This document shows positions 28,245 through 38,018 of a stretch of DNA of 64,000 nt, one piece after another. Every line of letters begins with the position of its first letter. Position 1 is the first letter of the stretch. The stretch comes from Clostridia bacterium. Lineage in GTDB: Bacteria; Bacillota; Clostridia; TANB77; CAG-508. Position numbers and translations under genes: made by a program. The DNA lies in NCBI GenBank assembly GCA_017469445.1, contig JAFUGK010000002.1:1-64000 (forward strand). Reading direction: 5' to 3'. Below the pieces are notes generated by a model, which worked only from the letters and a program-made list of their open reading frames with translations, was not told the DNA's origin and searched no databases.

Positions 28245-31200
28245 TTACACTTTTATTTCATCTTCATTAGCTTCATTTTCGATTTTAAGCGCATTTTTTT
28301 CTTTTGCGACTAATTTCATGTTGTCTTTTGCAACTGTCATTAAAAGTTTAATTCTGTTCGTTTGGTTAGCTTCACTTGCACCAGGGTCATAATCTACTGG
28401 AGCAATATTTGCTTCTGGGAACATAGATCTTATTGTTTTTATAACACCTTTACCAACAACATGGTTTGGTAAACATGCAAATGGCTGAACACAAATTATA
28501 TTTGGTATACCATTTTCGATATATTCAATCATTTCAGCTGTTAAAAACCAACCTTCACCAGTCTGATTCCCTATTGAAAGAACATCTTGAACTTTTTCTT
28601 CTAAATGCCATATATCACAAGGTTGCAAGTAATCTTTTTTAGAATTTTTAAGTGCTATTTTAACATCTTTTTCAAACATATCTATTAAACTTATTGCTAT
28701 TTCGAATATTTTAGCTTTTGTTGCATTTGTTTTTAGAAGTTCGTTAAATGTAATCTTGTGTGTTGCCATAAACTTAACAAATCCCATGAAGTCTGGAAGT
28801 ATTACTTCTGCACCTTCTTGCTCTAATTTTTCTGCAACAAAGTTGTTTCCATATGGATGATATTTTATTAAAACTTCTCCAACTATACCAACTTTAGGCT
28901 TTTTAATAGATGTATCTAATTCTATTTTTTCAAAATCTTCAACTATATCATATATACTCTTTTTAAATTCTTTGCTATTAGAGTGTTGAACCAACTCTTT
29001 TGCTCTTTCCATCCATTTATCAAAAACTTCTTTTGACTGGTCTTTAGTAATTTCATAGGCTCTATTCTTGTATAGCATTTTTTGTAGTAAATCTCCATAT
29101 ATAACACATTTTAATAGTTTCTCAATTAGTGATGGTGTTATTTTAAATCCTGGATTTTTCTCCATACCAACCACATTGAATGATATAACAGGTACATTTG
29201 GATATCCAGCATCTTTTAGAGCTTTACGTATAAAGCCTATGTAATTTGTTGCCCTGCAGCCACCACCTGTTTGAGACATAATAATTGCTGTTTTATTTAC
29301 ATCATATTCACCAGATTCTAAAGCTTCAATAAATTGTCCTGTAGTTATAATAGAAGGATAGCAAGCGTCATTATTAACGTATTTTAATCCTGTTTCAATA
29401 GTTTTTTCTGTACAATCTCTTAAAAGTTTAATTTTATATCCTTCAGATTTAACAGCAGATTCCAAAAGCTCAAAATGAATTGGAGCCATTTGTGGCATTA
29501 ATATTGTATATTCTTCTCTCATTTCTTTAGTAAAAGGAACTTTATTTTGAGCATAACATCCAGTACAATTATCACAAGGGTTTGCAACCTTTTCACGTTT
29601 TCGCATACTTGCAAGAAGTGAACGTAAACGAATTCTTACAGCTCCTAAGTTATTTATTTCATCTATTTTTATTAAAGTATACATTTTACCAAAGCTTGAT
29701 AATATTTCTTCAACTTGGTCTGTTGTAACAGCATCTACGCCACATCCAAAAGAATTTAATTGTACAAGTTCTAGATTCTTGTGTTTACCAACATAATCTG
29801 CTGCTGCATATAAACGTGCATGGAACATCCATTGGTCAACAACTCTTAAAGGCCTTTCTGCCTGGCTTAAGTGTGCAATGCTATCTTCAGAAAGAACACA
29901 TAGACCTAAACTTGTAATTAAAGTATCTATTCCATGGTTTACTTCTGGATCAACATGATATGGTCTACCAGAAAGAACAATACCTTTAAGATTGTTTTCT
30001 TCCATATACTTTAAGGTTTCTTCACCTTTTTTATGAACGTCATCTCTAAATTTTTTATGCTCTGCTTCAGCCTTTTCAGCAGCAATTTGTAATTCTTTTT
30101 TGCTAAATCCAAACCTTTTAAATTCGTCTAATTCCATAATACGTTTAACTAAGTTTTTTGGCTCTAATGGAAGGAATGGGTTTATGTATTCAATGTCTTT
30201 TAATTGTTCAACATTATTCTTTATAACTTCTGAATACGAAATTACAATAGGACAGTTATAATGATTATCTGCATCTTTATATTCTTTTCTAGAATAAGGA
30301 ATACAAGGATAAAATATAGTTTTTATGCCTTGATCTATTAAGCTAATAATGTGACCATGAGCTAATTTGGCAGGATAGCATACAGATTCAGAAGGCATAG
30401 ATTCAATACCTTTTTCGTATGTTTTCCTTGTGCTTTTTTCTGAAAGAATTACTCTAAATCCTAGATTTGTGAAGAATGTAAACCAGAAAGGATAATCCTC
30501 ATACATATTTAAAACTCTAGGAATTCCAATAGTTCCCCTTGTAGCTTCGTCTTCAGAAAGAGGTGTATAATCAAAAAGTCTATTAAATTTATATTTATAT
30601 AAATTAGGTAAATCAGAGTGAGCAGTCATTTCTCCAGAACCACGTTCACATCTATTACCAGAGATAAATTTCTTACCATTTCCAAATTTATTTATTGTTA
30701 ATAAACAGTTATTTTCGCATTTGCCACATCTAGCATGAAGGATGTCTATTTTTAAATTATCTATTTCATCAGTTTTTAAAATAGTAGATGTGTAATTTTT
30801 ATTTCCATTCTCAAGATATGCATCTTGAGCAAGAAGAGCCACACCATATGCTCCCATAAGACCTGCAATATCTGGCCTTATTACTTCTTTACCAACTATT
30901 AATTCAAAGCTTCTTAATACAGCATCATTATAAAAAGTTCCACCTTGAACTACAATGTGGTCTCCAAGGGTTTTTGTGTCTCTTACTTTCATAACTTTTT
31001 GAATTGCATTTTTTACAACAGAATAAGATAAACCAGCTGATATATCTGCTGCTGTATAGCCTTCTTTTTGAGCTTGCTTTATTTTTGAGTTCATAAAAAC
31101 TGTACATCTAGAGCCTAGGTCTACAGGATTTTGAGCACCTAATGCGGCATTTACAAATTCTTCTATTGTCATATTTAAGCTTTTAGCAAAAGTTTCAATA

Positions 31201-32540
31201 AATGAACCACATCCTGAAGAACAAGCTTCGTTTAGCATTATATTATCAATTGCACCATTTTTTATTTTTATGTATTTCATATCTTGCCCACCAATGTCGA
31301 CGATACTTGTAACATTAGGCATAAATTCTTTTGCAGCAGTATAGTGCGCAATTGTTTCTATTTCCCCTAAATCTACATTTAAAGCTGCTTGTATTAGTTT
31401 TTCACCATATCCAGTAACACCGCAATATCTTATAACTGCACTATTAGGCATAACAGAATATAATTCTTTTAACATATCCATTACACTTTTTAATGGATTC
31501 CCTTGGTTTCCTCGGTATAAAGAATATAGTAAAGAACCATCTCCATCTATTACAGCAAGTTTAGTTGTAGTAGAACCTGCATCTATTCCAACAAAACAAT
31601 CTCCAGAAAATCCTTCTAATGAACCCTTTTTAATTTTGGCTTTGTCATGTCTTTCTTTAAATGCTTCATAGTCAGCATTTGCAAAAAATAGTGGTTGTAG
31701 AGGTTTAGAAGTTGAATCTTTAGAATTTTTAAACATTTCTATTTTACTTTTTAATTTTTCACATGAAACAGTAGAATGATTTGCAGAATTTATTGCAGCG
31801 CCTTTTGCTACAAATAAATGAGCTTCATTTGGGACAATTATTTCATCATCTTTTAATCTTAATGTTTCAATAAATCTTTGCCTTAATTCAGATAAATAGT
31901 TTAGTGGCCCGCCCAAAAATGCAACTTTTCCTCTAATTGGTCTACCACATGCTAATCCACTTATAGTTTGATTAACAACAGCTTGGAAAATTGATGCAGC
32001 AATATCTTCCTTTCTTGCACCTTCATTTAGTAATGGCTGAACATCTGTCTTAGCAAAAACACCACAACGAGAAGCAATAGGATAAATAGTTTCATATCCT
32101 TTTGCTAAATCATTTAATCCTGAAGTATCAGTAGCAAGAAGTGATGCCATTTGATCTAAGAATGCACCTGTACCTCCAGCGCAAGTACCATTCATTCTTT
32201 GCTCCATAAATTTATCAAAATATATTATTTTTGCATCTTCTCCACCAAGCTCAATAACTACATCGGTTTGTGGAATTATATTTTCCACAGCTCTTTTACA
32301 AGATATAACTTCTTGAATAAAAGGCAAGTCTAAAAATCTAGCAGCAGACATAGCTCCAGAACCGGTTAGGTTAATAGTGAATAAATTATTTGGAAAATCT
32401 TCAGCAAGCTTTTCTAAAACTTCACAAACAGTTTTTTTAGTATCTGAAAAATGTCTTGTATAGCTAGAGTATATTGTTTCAAAATTTTCATCCATTATAA
32501 CTATTTTTACAGTAGTAGAACCAACGTCTAAACCGTACAT
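28245..32540 (-). CDS. Fused 2-hydroxyacyl-CoA dehydratase activase-related protein
   Basis: 1431 residues. Two BcrAD/BadF (ASKHA) ATPase domains, the first from [15 protein letters not shown] at residue 3 and the second from [15 protein letters not shown] at about 315, are followed by a DUF2229 region ([39 protein letters not shown]) and a HgdB-like C-terminal part. ACSSGCGSF carries the Cys that hold the [4Fe-4S] cluster between subunits; further Cys occur in CDNCTGC and [10 protein letters not shown]. Activases (HgdC type) use ATP to pass a low-potential electron to 2-hydroxyacyl-CoA dehydratases. The long fused form occurs in many Clostridia without an assigned substrate, and no dehydratase lies nearby. 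ATG 32538-32540 lacks a clear ribosome site, but an in-frame stop lies six codons upstream. Confidence 0.88.
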   Translation of the reverse strand: MYGLDVGSTTVKIVIMDENFETIYSSYTRHFSDTKKTVCEVLEKLAEDFPNNLFTINLTGSGAMSAARFLDLPFIQEVISCKRAVENIIPQTDVVIELGGEDAKIIYFDKFMEQRMNGTCAGGTGAFLDQMASLLATDTSGLNDLAKGYETIYPIASRCGVFAKTDVQPLLNEGARKEDIAASIFQAVVNQTISGLACGRPIRGKVAFLGGPLNYLSELRQRFIETLRLKDDEIIVPNEAHLFVAKGAAINSANHSTVSCEKLKSKIEMFKNSKDSTSKPLQPLFFANADYEAFKERHDKAKIKKGSLEGFSGDCFVGIDAGSTTTKLAVIDGDGSLLYSLYRGNQGNPLKSVMDMLKELYSVMPNSAVIRYCGVTGYGEKLIQAALNVDLGEIETIAHYTAAKEFMPNVTSIVDIGGQDMKYIKIKNGAIDNIMLNEACSSGCGSFIETFAKSLNMTIEEFVNAALGAQNPVDLGSRCTVFMNSKIKQAQKEGYTAADISAGLSYSVVKNAIQKVMKVRDTKTLGDHIVVQGGTFYNDAVLRSFELIVGKEVIRPDIAGLMGAYGVALLAQDAYLENGNKNYTSTILKTDEIDNLKIDILHARCGKCENNCLLTINKFGNGKKFISGNRCERGSGEMTAHSDLPNLYKYKFNRLFDYTPLSEDEATRGTIGIPRVLNMYEDYPFWFTFFTNLGFRVILSEKSTRKTYEKGIESMPSESVCYPAKLAHGHIISLIDQGIKTIFYPCIPYSRKEYKDADNHYNCPIVISYSEVIKNNVEQLKDIEYINPFLPLEPKNLVKRIMELDEFKRFGFSKKELQIAAEKAEAEHKKFRDDVHKKGEETLKYMEENNLKGIVLSGRPYHVDPEVNHGIDTLITSLGLCVLSEDSIAHLSQAERPLRVVDQWMFHARLYAAADYVGKHKNLELVQLNSFGCGVDAVTTDQVEEILSSFGKMYTLIKIDEINNLGAVRIRLRSLLASMRKREKVANPCDNCTGCYAQNKVPFTKEMREEYTILMPQMAPIHFELLESAVKSEGYKIKLLRDCTEKTIETGLKYVNNDACYPSIITTGQFIEALESGEYDVNKTAIIMSQTGGGCRATNYIGFIRKALKDAGYPNVPVISFNVVGMEKNPGFKITPSLIEKLLKCVIYGDLLQKMLYKNRAYEITKDQSKEVFDKWMERAKELVQHSNSKEFKKSIYDIVEDFEKIELDTSIKKPKVGIVGEVLIKYHPYGNNFVAEKLEQEGAEVILPDFMGFVKFMATHKITFNELLKTNATKAKIFEIAISLIDMFEKDVKIALKNSKKDYLQPCDIWHLEEKVQDVLSIGNQTGEGWFLTAEMIEYIENGIPNIICVQPFACLPNHVVGKGVIKTIRSMFPEANIAPVDYDPGASEANQTNRIKLLMTVAKDNMKLVAKEKNALKIENEANEDEIKV

Positions 32541-32722
32541 GTAATATATCTGACATTAATAATCTCCATCCTTTAATTTTTAAATTAATTCAAACTATAT
32601 TTTATTATGAAAACTTGAATTTGTCAATTGTAACAAAAATTTAATATAAATGTAAAAAAAGATATATTGATTATTGCTCTAAACATTGGAAAATCAATAT
32701 AAAATAAGAGCTAAAAATAATA

Positions 32723-32750
32723 TTGACATATTTTTTTAAAATAGTAAAAT
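32723..32750 (+). promoter_or_regulatory. Sigma-A promoter for A2
   Basis: TTGACA (32723-32728), 16-base spacer, TAAAAT (32745-32750), 37 bases before the start codon. It lies in the 246-base divergent gap with the activase gene; the rest of that gap is plain AT-rich sequence. Confidence 0.6.
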
Positions 32751-32786
32751 ATAAATAAGTATAATTTAATGGAGGATTGTACATAT

Positions 32787-35700
32787 ATGGAGAATAAAAA
32801 ACTATTAAAAATTTTTATAGTAGTTGCAATTCTAATTGTATTAACATTTAGTAACTGGTGTGTTTTAGGGAATTGGACCATAACGATGGCAACAACAGCT
32901 ATAAATAATATACAGGCAACTAATAATAAAAATGTGAAATTTGATATAGGAATAAAGGAAAACAGTCAATTTCTTCATGAAAAAGAAGTTAACATTAATG
33001 ATAAATTGATACTTACATCATATTTGGCTGTTGAAAATGATGGCTATTTAAAAGATATAAGCATTATATTTGAAGGAGAAAATAAGAATTATGTTATAAC
33101 AAATATAAAACAAGAAGATGAAATTGTAAGAAGTTCTTCACAAGAAAAAATCAACTTAAACCAAATTGTAAAAGGGAAAACAGTAAACTTAGATTATGAA
33201 ATAGAATGGGCTAATAATTATGTTGATGAAAGTAGTATAGATAAAAAAAATATAGTTAAATTAATAGCTGTATATGTTGATGCAAATGGGAAAGAGAATA
33301 AAATAGAAAAAAGTGTTGAATTAAAAATAAATTGGATTTGTGAAAATGAAATAAAACTAGAATCAGAAATTACAAAGTATACCAATTATGAGTTAAAAAA
33401 TGAAAAAGGAATTTTTATAGAGCAAGCAGTAAAAATATTTCAGGATGCAGATAAAAAGCTACCTTTTGAAAAAGCACAACTAAGCATAGATTTAATAAAA
33501 CTTGATGATAAAAAAGCAGATTTAGTAATTGTGAAAAGGGAAAATACAAAAGTTTCATATGAAATTAAAGAAAATGCTCTTGAAATAAATGAAGAATTAA
33601 AAGATAGTAGAGAGGATTTAGAATACATAGTAAGATATGTATTTAAAGATACAGAATTAGAGGAAGACTTAGAATTAGGGGTTAAAGTAAAAGCAATAGC
33701 TCAAATAGTTTCTGCAAAAGAAACAAAAAGTGCAGAAATACAAAAAGATACAGAAAAGATACAGAAAATTGGAAATATAATTCAAATAGAAGAAATAAGA
33801 AAAAATGAAATTTCAAAGGGAAGATTATACGCAAATTATAATGCACAAGAACCTACATATGATACAAAATTTAGTACGGAATATGGTATAGATATTTCAT
33901 ATAAAATGGATATAGAAAAAATAAAAATAACAGATGAAGAAGTATATTATAGTGATAACGAAGGTGAAGAATATAAAATAAATAGTGAAAATGTTTTATA
34001 TAATTCTACTAAAATTAATAAAACTCAATTTGACTATATATTTGGCGAAGAAGGATTTATAGAAATATTTAATTTAAACGATAAGCAAATAGCTAAAATT
34101 GATAAGAATAGCAAAATTGATGAAAACGGAAATTATTATGTGGTATATGAGGAAAAGCCAAATGAAATATATTTATTAACAAGTCTAATACAAAATGAAG
34201 GTAAATTATATTTAGGACATGACAAAACAATTAGACCAAACAAAGAATATCAAAAGGAAGAAATAAAAAAATTTAAGACATTAAATGATAAATTATTATT
34301 AGAGTTATTTGAAAAAAACGAAGAAAATGCTATAAAAATTGGAGATAATAACATCCAAAATTATTTGGTAGAAACAAAAACAGAAGCACAAATTAGCCTA
34401 AATACAAATAAATTAACATCAATACTAAAAAATGAAAATGTAGAAATAAAAATAGAATTAAAGAATAATAATGAAACTAGAGACTTATATATAAATCCAA
34501 AATTTGAAATAGAATTTCCAAAAGGCATTAAAGATATAACAGTAAAAGAGAATAATATTTTATTTGATGATGAGCTTCAGATAGAATCTATAGATAAAAT
34601 AATAAGAGACGAAAAATTAGTACTTGTAATAACTTTAAAAGGTGAACAATCTAAGTTTTTATTAGATGAATATATAAATGGAACAACTTTAGTTTTAAAT
34701 ACAGATATTGATATAGATATAAGAACAGTTTCAAAAACAGATAGTATTCTAATGAAATACTATAATGAAAATGCAGTTTCATATAACAAAGAAGATCATG
34801 GAGAATATGAATACAAAATAGAATTTATATCTCCAAAGCAAATGATAGTTGGACAAGAAATATCTGGATATAATAAAGAAGAAAAAGGTGTAATTAGCAT
34901 TTTACAGGGAGAAAAGAGTGCTAAGTTAGAAATATATACAGATGCAAAATTAGCACAAAATAATATATTTGTTATGAACAATAATGGGTATGATTGCGAT
35001 GGAATAACAATTTTAGGAAGAATCCCAGCTAAAAATAATAAAGATGTGTTAACAGGAGAAAACTTGGGAACAACAATAAATACTAAGTTAGTAGGAATGA
35101 TACAGGTAGAAGGACTTCAAAATGCACAAATATATTACTCTACAAACGAAGGGGCAACGGCCAACTTACAACTGGCGGAAAATAGTTGGGCTACAGATGT
35201 AGAAAACTTACAAAATGCAAAATCATTTATGATAGTAGCGGATTCAAAAATAAAACAAGGAGATATTTTTAATATAAAATATAATTTTGAAATCCCTGCT
35301 AATTTAGAGCATAATGAATATTTATATGGAGATGTAGGAGTATATTATAGAGATTTAAACAATGTAGAATATATTGCAAAAGCTGATAAGATAGAATTTA
35401 CAACTGGAAGGGGCCCACAGATGGAAATAAAGCAACAAGCATCTGTGAAAAAGGGAAAAGATGTATATGAAGGACAAAAAATAAAATACACTATTACAGT
35501 AAAAAATACAGGTATAGATCCAATATATAATTTGGAAATAAAAGAATTATTACCAGAAAATGCAATATATTCAGTGTATACAAGAAATAATTTATCACTT
35601 GGGTATGATGAAAAAAATCCTAATGCACAAATGCTTGTATGGAACGTGCCAGAAGTACATTTAGGTGAAGAAATAAAAGTAGAATTTAATGTTGAAGTAA

Positions 35701-37757
35701 ATAAATTGCCATCAATAGAGGAGTACTATAATAATCAAGAAAATTTTGTAGAAGAAGGAGAAAAATATTTCTTATTAGATGGTGAAAATAAAGTAGAAAT
35801 TACATCTATACCAGAAGTTATAATGAAAAACAGGGTCGCAGTAAATGCTAAAGATTTAGGAAAAGAACTTTATGCTGAAGATTATGAAAATATTGTTAAA
35901 GCCTCAGAAATTTCTGCAACAGAAAGTTCATCTGTCGCAGAAGAGGTACTTCTAACAGAAGATGATGATTTAACATACAGTATAAGAATACAAAATAATA
36001 AAGATGAAGACATAGATGGAATTAAATTTGAAAAAATACTACCAGAAGGTTTGGAATACATAGATATATATACAATAGCGTATAATAGCGAGTATGAAGA
36101 ATGGGAAAGAGAATTAGAAGGTAGCTATAACGAATCAGAAAGAAAAGTTACAATTAATTTAGGAACAATAGAAAAAGGTGAAGATATTCACATTAAACTA
36201 GAATTAAAAACTTCAAAATTACGAGACGATGAATATAAAAGAGAAATTGAAACATTTAGTAAAATTACAGGAGACAATATTAAAGAATATGTGGTTACAC
36301 CAGTTAAAAATACTATAGCAAAACCAAAAATACAAACAGAATATATGTGTGATAATAATAGTAAATATCTTACTAATGGAGAAGTTTTGCAATATACAAT
36401 TAAAGCTACAAATATATCTGATATAATTGCAAATAATGTAAAAATAGAAGATGTTTTACCAGATGAGCTAGAATTAATAAAAGCAACATATTCAGTTGGC
36501 GAGTTTGAAGTAACAACAGGTATAGATTCAAATAATAAAGTTGAAACAGTAGTAAATTTACAACCAAATGAAACTATGACTTTAAATATAAAGGCAAAGA
36601 CAGTATCAAAAGCACAAAATGTAACAATTGAAAACACACCAACAGTATCTGTTTTAGATCAGGGGAAAAGTAATATTGGAACAATTTCACATATACTTGA
36701 AAGGATAGAGGAAGGAAACTCAATAGTTGAAGAAGAAATAGATAGGTCATATAATATATCTGGAACTGTATGGTACGATAAAGATAGGAATGGAATAAAT
36801 GGCGAGACAGATAATAATTTGGCTGATGTACAATTAAAAATAATAGATGAAAGTAATGGAAATATTGTTAAAGAATTATCAAGTAATTCAGATGGAAATT
36901 ATACAGTAGAAGGATTAGAAGAGGGAAATTATTTTGTAATGTTCGAATACGATAACGAAAAGTATGATGTTACAGAATATAGAAAAAGCGGTGCATCAGA
37001 GCAGCAAAATTCAAGTGTAATACAGGTTAATGGGCAAGATAATAATTTAGTAGCAATATCAGATACTATTAGAATAAGCAATAACGATTTTTCTAATGTA
37101 AATATAGGCCTTACAGATAAGCAAAAATTTGATTTGAAAATTGATACATCAGTAACATCTATAACAGAACAAAATGAAAAAGATGCTAAAACACATAAAT
37201 ATGATAATACAAAATTTGCCAAAATAGAGATAAATCCAGATGTATTAGGAAACACAACAGTATATGTAGAATATAAAATAACAGTAACCAATGAAGGAAA
37301 TGTAGCGGGATTTGCAAAAAATATTATAGATTATATACCAGAAGGAATGACATTTAATTCTGAATTAAATACAAACTGGTATATAGGAAACGATGGAAAT
37401 TTATATACAAATGCATTAGCAAACGAAATATTAAGGCCAGGGGAGAGCAAAGAATTAAAGTTAATATTGGCAAAGAAAATGACAGAAGAAAATACAGGAA
37501 TGAATTTAAATATTGTTGAAATAATTGAAACATACAATGAATTAGGATTAGAAGATATTGATTCTAAAGAAAATAATAAAGTTGAAACAGAAGATGATTA
37601 TTCGCAAGCAGTTGCATTATTGACATTACAATTAGGTGGAAATGTAGGAAATATGTTGGCTGTAATAATTCCACTAGTTGTTCTAGTAGCGGTAGTATAT
37701 ATTATTAGAACACAAAAAATAAAAATACCTGGTAAAAAACAGAAAAAATATAAATAA
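32787..37757 (+). CDS. A2: giant DUF11-repeat / SdrD-B surface protein
   Basis: 1656 residues from ATG 32787, set by GGAGGA at 32771-32776. Signal-peptide-like helix about 6-26 (KIFIVVAILIVLTFSNWCVL). The N-terminal domain resembles that of A3 (NVKFDIGIKE; ENDGYLKDISIIFEGENKN). Middle DUF11-like domains include KYTITVKNTGIDPIYNLEIK and the family signature GRIPAKNNKDVLTGENLGTT with FTTGRGPQMEI. One SdrD B domain at about 1321-1420 has the calcium-type loop DKDRNGINGETD. The last domain has TNWYIGNDGN and RPGESKELKL. The membrane helix is at about 1622-1640, followed by a strongly basic tail (KIKIPGKKQKKYK). Unlike A1 and A3 it has no partner gene behind it and lacks Thr-Gly before the helix (LTLQLGGN). 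Confidence 0.85.
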   Translation: MENKKLLKIFIVVAILIVLTFSNWCVLGNWTITMATTAINNIQATNNKNVKFDIGIKENSQFLHEKEVNINDKLILTSYLAVENDGYLKDISIIFEGENKNYVITNIKQEDEIVRSSSQEKINLNQIVKGKTVNLDYEIEWANNYVDESSIDKKNIVKLIAVYVDANGKENKIEKSVELKINWICENEIKLESEITKYTNYELKNEKGIFIEQAVKIFQDADKKLPFEKAQLSIDLIKLDDKKADLVIVKRENTKVSYEIKENALEINEELKDSREDLEYIVRYVFKDTELEEDLELGVKVKAIAQIVSAKETKSAEIQKDTEKIQKIGNIIQIEEIRKNEISKGRLYANYNAQEPTYDTKFSTEYGIDISYKMDIEKIKITDEEVYYSDNEGEEYKINSENVLYNSTKINKTQFDYIFGEEGFIEIFNLNDKQIAKIDKNSKIDENGNYYVVYEEKPNEIYLLTSLIQNEGKLYLGHDKTIRPNKEYQKEEIKKFKTLNDKLLLELFEKNEENAIKIGDNNIQNYLVETKTEAQISLNTNKLTSILKNENVEIKIELKNNNETRDLYINPKFEIEFPKGIKDITVKENNILFDDELQIESIDKIIRDEKLVLVITLKGEQSKFLLDEYINGTTLVLNTDIDIDIRTVSKTDSILMKYYNENAVSYNKEDHGEYEYKIEFISPKQMIVGQEISGYNKEEKGVISILQGEKSAKLEIYTDAKLAQNNIFVMNNNGYDCDGITILGRIPAKNNKDVLTGENLGTTINTKLVGMIQVEGLQNAQIYYSTNEGATANLQLAENSWATDVENLQNAKSFMIVADSKIKQGDIFNIKYNFEIPANLEHNEYLYGDVGVYYRDLNNVEYIAKADKIEFTTGRGPQMEIKQQASVKKGKDVYEGQKIKYTITVKNTGIDPIYNLEIKELLPENAIYSVYTRNNLSLGYDEKNPNAQMLVWNVPEVHLGEEIKVEFNVEVNKLPSIEEYYNNQENFVEEGEKYFLLDGENKVEITSIPEVIMKNRVAVNAKDLGKELYAEDYENIVKASEISATESSSVAEEVLLTEDDDLTYSIRIQNNKDEDIDGIKFEKILPEGLEYIDIYTIAYNSEYEEWERELEGSYNESERKVTINLGTIEKGEDIHIKLELKTSKLRDDEYKREIETFSKITGDNIKEYVVTPVKNTIAKPKIQTEYMCDNNSKYLTNGEVLQYTIKATNISDIIANNVKIEDVLPDELELIKATYSVGEFEVTTGIDSNNKVETVVNLQPNETMTLNIKAKTVSKAQNVTIENTPTVSVLDQGKSNIGTISHILERIEEGNSIVEEEIDRSYNISGTVWYDKDRNGINGETDNNLADVQLKIIDESNGNIVKELSSNSDGNYTVEGLEEGNYFVMFEYDNEKYDVTEYRKSGASEQQNSSVIQVNGQDNNLVAISDTIRISNNDFSNVNIGLTDKQKFDLKIDTSVTSITEQNEKDAKTHKYDNTKFAKIEINPDVLGNTTVYVEYKITVTNEGNVAGFAKNIIDYIPEGMTFNSELNTNWYIGNDGNLYTNALANEILRPGESKELKLILAKKMTEENTGMNLNIVEIIETYNELGLEDIDSKENNKVETEDDYSQAVALLTLQLGGNVGNMLAVIIPLVVLVAVVYIIRTQKIKIPGKKQKKYK

Positions 37758-37770
37758 AACTTAAGAAAAG

Positions 37771-37832
37771 GAAAAAATGGGGACGTGTCTAAAAATTACA
37801 TTCGTAATTTTTAGACACGTCCCCATTTTTTC
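37771..37832. repeat. Perfect 29-bp palindrome with GGGGACGTGTC core
   Basis: Arms 37771-37799 and 37804-37832 are exact reverse complements around ATTC, starting 14 bases after the A2 stop. A-rich foot on the left and T run on the right make it a good terminator. The GGGGACG core links it to 3855-3920, but the outer and loop-side stem sequences differ. Confidence 0.85.
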
Positions 37833-37957
37833 TTCCAGTCCTATTGTAATTTTCTACAAAATATAATAAAATAATAAACATAATTTAGTTACAAAAACAC
37901 AAAAAGATAAAAATATATCAAAAGCTGTAAAAAACTTTTTATATTAAATATACCAAT

Positions 37958-37966
37958 TACGACAAA
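37958..37966 (-). promoter_or_regulatory. Possible Spo0A box upstream of spoIIE
   Basis: The minus strand reads TTTGTCGTA, eight of nine bases of the Spo0A box TTTGTCGAA, 53 bases before the spoIIE start. In Bacillus spoIIE is activated by Spo0A~P, so position and target fit. No strong -35 box is seen downstream of it, as expected for an activated promoter. Confidence 0.45.
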
Positions 37967-38018
37967 TATTTTAAAAAATACAGGTTAAAATTAAGGCATA
38001 AAGCAGGGGTGAAAAGGT

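Noticed and set aside
28059-28270. Short open frames crossing the 42-bp palindrome on both strands
   Set aside because: They exist only because the palindrome is stop-free in these frames; no start signals or family resemblance.
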